From Acanthornis magna (taxonomy: Eukaryota; Chordata; Aves; Passeriformes; Acanthizidae), in assembly GCA_036785705.1 (NCBI GenBank), contig JAWUZG010000159.1, positions 5,580,001 through 5,644,000 of the forward strand: a DNA stretch of 64,000 nt, written 5' to 3'. Shown piece by piece: positions 58,721-64,000 of the stretch. Below the pieces are notes generated by a model, which worked only from the letters and a program-made list of their open reading frames with translations, had not been told where the DNA came from and searched no databases. Both the position numbers and the translations under genes were made by a program. The first letter of the stretch is position 1, and every line of letters begins with the position of its first letter.

Positions 58721-59733
58721 GAGCCCCGTTTTGGTGTGGGCCTGGGTGGAGATGCTCAGATGTGTCAGGGGAGGTGAGTGGGGACAGACCCTCGGCTCCA
58801 GGCGGATGAAAAAGTGCCTTCCAACCCTGCCATCAGCCAGGTGTCCCCACCACAGCAGCAGGGCAGGGCTGGCTGGGGACAGCCAGGAACAAGGGACAAG
58901 GCAGGGGGAAATGGATCCCACACCTCTCCCCAAATGGTGAGCAAGAGGAACAAGGCTCTCATCAGCAGCTCTCTGCAGCAGAACTCAGAGTCACTTCATA
59001 TATTTGACTATTTTATATCAGATTTACACCTACAGTGTGCTTTAGCTGCACATTCTCAGCTCTCTGCCATCCTGCAGGACTTCTTACACGTGAGCCATGA
59101 GCTGCTCCTGCAAGCTGCACGAGTTTGGGAGAGCAACAGGGTGGGAGTTCCTGATCCCCTCGATCTCTGCCAGCCCTGCAGGGAGCTGGTTTTGTCAGTT
59201 CTGAAGAGGTGGAGACAGCTGCACCCCTCTGTCAGGAGGGACACGGCATCACACAAACATTTGGGAAACAAGGAGGGGCACAGGGCTCTTGGCAGCCTCA
59301 CAGAGATCAGCACACAAATGCCACCACCACGACCAGCCTTTTATTCCTTGAAGAATAAAAGAAACAGAGCCCTTTGTGTCTGCCAGCGAAGGCACAAATT
59401 CTGGCATTTGACCCCAGGAATTTGGCCTCCATTTCCACTAGAGCTGACCCATTATCTGCCACAGGGACACCCACACTGCCACAGCCCGCGATGGCAGGCG
59501 GGGCTGGGGCACTGCAGGACCAGCTGAGCACAGCCCCTGGTGCTGTGACACCTCCAAGGTGTATTTTTTAGAGGGTTCCCGAGTTTAAAGCTGCCCTGGC
59601 AAGCACACCCCACACTGGCAGTGGCAGTGCCACGGCACCACCGCAGAGCTGGAGATGCAGGCACACATCCTGGTGTAATTCACACTCCAAGGAATCGCTC
59701 CTGAAGGACACTCCCAAGCCAGCAGGCACTCAC

Positions 59734-59819
59734 CTCGAGGAGACACTCTCAGTAAATGTGTGTGCAGGAGAGGCAGGGCTGGCCACAGGTATCATACGGG
59801 CCCCAGCCACGATGAGAGG
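59734..59819 (-). other. Candidate alternative exon of RBM38, 86 nt
   Basis: On the RBM38 strand, an acceptor (GAATTTCTCACATTTCTACAG region) ends at 59820, and the strong donor CTCGAG|GTGAGTG follows 59734. One frame is fully open, PLIVAGARMIPVASPASPAH and onward to SVSS. It ends with AG, which joins the first base (A) of the last RBM38 exon to make Arg and continue in the correct frame (R-LTPHYVYP). The same frame is open upstream to an ATG ending at 59969, so an alternative first exon is possible. If instead spliced after an upstream exon ending in phase 2, inclusion would hit a stop after about nine residues and truncate the protein after the RRM. Human RBM38 does have a short 121-residue isoform. 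No homology of this peptide is recognised. Confidence 0.35.
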
Positions 59820-62800
59820 CTGTAGAAATGTGAGAAATTCAGGTGCTGTTCTCAATCCAGACATGAGGAGGAGGCTGGAGCATGGCTGGGGGGTCCCTGC
59901 CTGCCAACAAGGACCCTCACTCGCGGAGGAGATCAGTTTATCCACCAACACTTGGGTGCAGATCAGCACATTCGCTGTGCCTCAACCACTCCATGATCCC
60001 TCAGCATTCACTGACAGGGCTGGGCTTCAACCACGACACGACAAACCTCCAACTCCCGAAATGTCCCTACTAAAGCTGATTTAAACATGCACTGAAATGC
60101 CAACAGCCTCTGCCTCATCAGCCAGCGATCCCAGCCAGCTCAAAGTCAGACAAGGGTGAGCTCTGCAGCTCCATGGGATTGATCCTCACCTGCTGCAATA
60201 CGACACAAACACAAAAGAGCAAAGCAATCAACACAATTTCTGCTCCTCTTGTAACCAATTTCCCTGTCTGTCTTCTCCTCATCCTCCCCTGTCCCTCTGA
60301 GAAGATTTACACAACAGCCTGTGCAAACAGGTCCAGGACTGAGTTTCCTGCTGCCCTGCTGGGAGCAGGTGTCACCACACCAGTGGCAATCATCAACGTG
60401 CCACAGAGACTGTCCCAGACTGCAGTCAGCGGGGAAAAAAACACAAAGAAATAAAAAAGAGGCTGCAGACCAAAGGTGGGAGTACATCTCACAAAGATCT
60501 AATCCTTTTCCTCAGCTCAACCAAGAGGCTGAGATCAACATGCTGAGTTCCACCATGAGTTATAGCCAGGCTCGACAGCTTTATCCTCTGCATCTTGCTT
60601 CCCCCACACCCTAAGGAAGAAGGAAAAAAAAATCCCCATGATCCCAAACAAAGGCACACTGGGCCAGACCAAAAATACTTTTGGAGAAGCAGGCTGAAAA
60701 ACACTCAGGTAGCAGGAGATAACATCTGCCTGAAACAAGAGCCATCTGGCACCAAGGAAAAAGCCACATGGAAGTTTATCCGCAACTAGTCAGCTCTCCA
60801 GAGAAGGAAAAACCCCTCCCCTTTCCAGTTATCAGCACAGCCAAACCAGAAATTAACTGACAGAAGAAACAGGGACTGCTTCACACCAGGAACCTGAGAC
60901 TTTCCTTCATCAGTGGTACTGATGAACCTGGTAGAATGGTAGGGAAAACCTGGGCCTCCAACAGATTAACCCAAGAAACCCCAGAATTTTGCCTTTGACT
61001 GACCTCTCCAATTTTCTTCCGCAATTTACAGAAAATCAATGGCAGAAACATCTCTAAAGTCTTCTGAAAGTACCTGACAAGTTTTGGAATCATACACATT
61101 ACAGTGACTACTTTCAACTGGTTCCATTTTTAACAGACTTTCTTTCTTTACATGTGATCCCTTCCACTGACCCTTAATTAAAACCATCCACACATTTGAT
61201 TTATCAGAACTCCCTTCTTGGAGAGATGAACTATTTGAAGTAGAAAGCTTCAGCTATGGAAGAAGCAATGAAATATCTCTTTTTTGACAAAAGAAGGCCT
61301 ACACTGATAAAACAAGTAACTAAGTAATTTCTCAGCCAAGAAGGAAATTCCATTTTAAGAGTTTGTGATCTCTGCTACCAGTCATGCCTTTGTTGTAGCA
61401 GAACATTTAACACATCTCAACCCAATCCCTCCACACCTTCCCTCCAGCTGGAATAATGGGGAATGCCTGGATCCAGCGAGGCTTTCCCAGCCTCTGCTGC
61501 TTTGGCCAGAGCAGCTCAACTCTGAACCCAGGAGAGCTAAAATGCTCAAAGCTGGTGACAGGGAAATTGCAGGGGACAGCACGACCCTGTTTACAGCACT
61601 TGGAGACTGAGAAACAGGAGACTGAGCTTTAACTCCGAGGTCCACGACTTTTCATCTTTTGTGATCATGGAGTATATTTAGCTCTGGTATGTAGCTTGCT
61701 CCCATCCGTGGGGAACAAGTTCTTCATAAAAGTCATATTTAGAAGTGACCCGGTGTCCTTGCTACCAAATTATCAGCACAACAACTGTCTGGTTCCCTGG
61801 CTGGTGCCCTCAGCTCCGAGGCAGGATGCCCAGGGCTGCATTCATCATTCGAATTGCTGGGCATGTGCTTAATACTACGAGTTGGGGCCCATATGCCAAC
61901 AGCTGCTCAAAGGAAACATGAGACCAAGCACAAGCTGGGCTGCTCTGGAAATTCAGACGTGTGCATCAATCTGCCACATTGGGACTCCGTGGCACCAGCC
62001 AGAGCAGCACAGGAGAATTTTGGATCTGCCACTCCCCAGCTCCTGCACCAAGGGGAAAGGACTCAGGTCTCTGCTGCTGAGGAGGATGAGTGGAAAATCC
62101 ACAAGAGACAATGGAATCACACAGAGAAGATGGCACAACTCAAGCCACGTGCTGTAAAGACAAAGCTAGAGCCAGCTCAGCCTGTCTCTCAGGAATCACA
62201 CACAAGCCTGCCCAGGAATGGCTCTGATCCTTCACCCAGAGCCGTCCCTTGCCACAGGTCTGTCACTGCTCTGAGCTTGGTACATCACATAGCCAAGTGT
62301 GAGGTCACCATACCAGACCATGCTCTCCTTTTGGACTGTTTTACAGGCAGAACATGAGCAAATTGTGCCCCAAACCAAAAACAAATGGCACACCAAACCC
62401 TTGGGTCTGACACCAGCATTTGCCATCTTGAAGCAGATGTTCAAGAAAATTCTCAAAGCCATCTGATCTGCTTATAAAGACATGTTTGTGCTTAAAAACC
62501 ACAAAATAAAATAAAAAAAAGGGATTTCTTCCTGACTGGCGAGCATTTGGTCTGAACAGCAGTCACCATGTATGAGAACCAGCAGCTGAAGCCGTTTGGA
62601 AAACGGATCTGGACATTTCTTAGGAAATCCCCCCTCTCCCCCCAAGCTTTCATGTTACTGGCACAGGATAACACCAGGTGCTGGTGCTCCATGCACACGA
62701 ACCCAGCGGAGCAGGGTGGGATCCTGCAGCCTCCAGCTCTGGGAAATGGGCAGAGGGAAGCTGGAGCAGGGGATGGCAGCTGACAGAGGCTGGGCACAGC

Positions 62801-63168
62801 ACGGCCTGCGTGCTCCCTCTTATAAGCACAACCACAGAAAAGATGAAAGTTTGTTTGCTCTTATTTTTAACCCAATAGAGAAATTTTAAGGATAAACAGC
62901 TGCGAGGGAGGCTGGGCTGACACAAAGAGGGACTTTCTTCACTTCCTAACTGCAGCAGCATCAATGCATGAAATTTTAAACTCAAAGAGATTTAACTCTT
63001 TCTGACATTGCTGGAGACCAAATGTGGGCCAGGGGCAGGGGGCCACCAAAACAAGTAACCACACATGGATGGGGTCTCTGGGGCAATGACATCCAGTGTG
63101 CAGGCAGGGAGAGAGCTGGATCCTGCCACAAGAGCCAGCTTTATGTTTGCAAGAGCTCAGTCACTTAC

Positions 63169-63207
63169 TCAGTCGCTGGTAGATCTCCCACACAGATAGC
63201 TCCTTCG
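63169..63207 (-). other. Candidate microexon in RBM38 intron, 39 nt
   Basis: On the RBM38 strand, the acceptor TTCCTGTGGCTGTGCCTCAG ends at 63208, and the donor GACTGA|GTAAGTG follows 63169. One frame reads KELSVWEIYQRL. The length is a multiple of three, so inclusion would preserve frame if no stop is formed in the incoming phase. It is short and easily produced by chance. Confidence 0.15.
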
Positions 63208-64000
63208 CTGAGGCACAGCCACAGGAATGCATCTGCCATATGCTGCCCGTGTCCAGAGGAACAGGCAAAGAGGAGAACCAGGGAATCCCCGTGCCCAGCA
63301 CAGCCTCAAACCTGCCTCCAGAGCCTCAGAGGAGAGGACTGAGGTGGGACCGAGCAGCTCTGCCACATCACCTGATCACACTGAGCGTGGCAGCTGCAGG
63401 GACACTCTGGCACTGCCAGGTGCCTCCAAGCAAAGCACAGTCTGCAAGCTCCAGGCTGAGCCCCAGGCCTGATGCTGCTTCCCTAAACTCAGAAGCTGGA
63501 TCTCCGAGTTACCCTGACACAGACACATCCTTTGCCTCGCATTACGGTTAAGATCTCTAGTTACAACAAGCTAGAAACTACTTTTACAAACAGGATTTAC
63601 TACTGACTCCGTGCTGTCTGCTGTGCAAGTGCCTCCCCTGCCAGGACAGCAGGAGGAAGGGGAGAGGCTCCTCGTGGTTTCTCTTTCTGTTCCGCACAGC
63701 CCGTGCAATATTTACGGCCGCATTTAGGTGTCTGGGGCTGCTGGGGGGAAGCCTTCAGTTTATAAATAATCCCCACTGATGTTTGGGTTAATTTTCATAG
63801 TTTCCATTCATTGCAGGTTTCACCAAAACCTGCATTTTGTGGCTTGATGCTGGCACATGACTGCCTGCTTGCCTTTGCTATCTGCCCGGAGTTAACATTT
63901 GTTCTTTCATTCCTGCCCTGCCAAGCACCCTGTGCCCCACAACAATCATCTTCTGGAAACCACAAGGGCAACCCCTGGGCACAAACACTCTGCAGAGACA

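Larger units (their letters stand above)
54514..64000 (-). other. RBM38: RBM38 last intron (partial), continues past window
   Basis: No sequence resembling the RRM exons (for example RKANVNLAYLGAKPR or GFVTMADR) was found by reading the minus strand up to 64000. The intron is therefore at least 9.5 kb. It contains the 69-bp array at 58234-58720, two candidate exons on the gene's own strand (59734 and 63169) and unique DNA otherwise. The ORFs of 357 codons (minus) and 319 codons (plus) around 58 kb come from the tandem array. Confidence 0.75.

Noticed and set aside
57860..58940. ORFs of 357 (minus) and 319 (plus) codons with 23-residue repeats
   Set aside because: They arise from the 69-bp array, whose period is a multiple of three, inside the RBM38 intron; both strands are equally open.
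60146..60487. Strong minus-strand acceptor near 60193 followed by an open segment
   Set aside because: The only close donor lies 3 bases after the acceptor, so no exon can be drawn; the next good donor is over 450 bases away with stops between in the relevant frame.

Overview
This is vertebrate nuclear DNA, most likely from a bird. It has a CR1 LINE 3' end near 6.2 kb, an older CR1-like remnant near 25.7 kb, a small retroviral solo LTR near 36.3 kb, very low gene density and many GC-rich minisatellites. None of the long prokaryote-style ORFs is convincing. The species cannot be named from the sequence, and the bird call rests on repeat type rather than a database match.

One gene is clearly recognised: the last exon of RBM38 (RNPC1/SEB4, an RNA-binding protein), on the minus strand. 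The terminal 99 codons and stop are at 54213-54513, preceded by a good splice acceptor. A 3' UTR of about 1.1 kb ends near 53080. The coding end has the family tail (QLQPDRMQ) and an intact YPYAASPA motif. The rest of the window to the right (54514-64000) is read as the last intron. The exons carrying the RRM domain were not found and should lie beyond position 64000.

Region by region: 1-526 is an array of about 15-bp units, cut by the window edge. From 527 to about 36 kb the DNA is mostly single-copy noncoding sequence with the CR1 pieces, AT-rich and pentanucleotide microsatellites, and the solo LTR flanked by a 6-bp target duplication. From about 36.7 to 53 kb the DNA is more GC-rich, with 17-bp minisatellites, a large CCAT tetranucleotide tract and a 92-bp tandem array. 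That array lies just downstream of the RBM38 poly(A) signals and carries seven phased CACGTG E-boxes. A 69-bp tandem array lies inside the RBM38 intron.

The main leads are possible unannotated exons seen as acceptor, open frame and donor on one strand. The best lies in the RBM38 intron (59734-59819): it is on the gene's own strand and its open frame joins exon 4 in phase. On the plus strand, 39366-39462 plus 39949-40060 are phase-compatible, and 30509-30599 plus a terminal segment at 32363 with AATAAA could form a short transcript. Pseudo-exons of this quality also occur by chance in vertebrate DNA, so all of these remain candidates until RNA data are checked.
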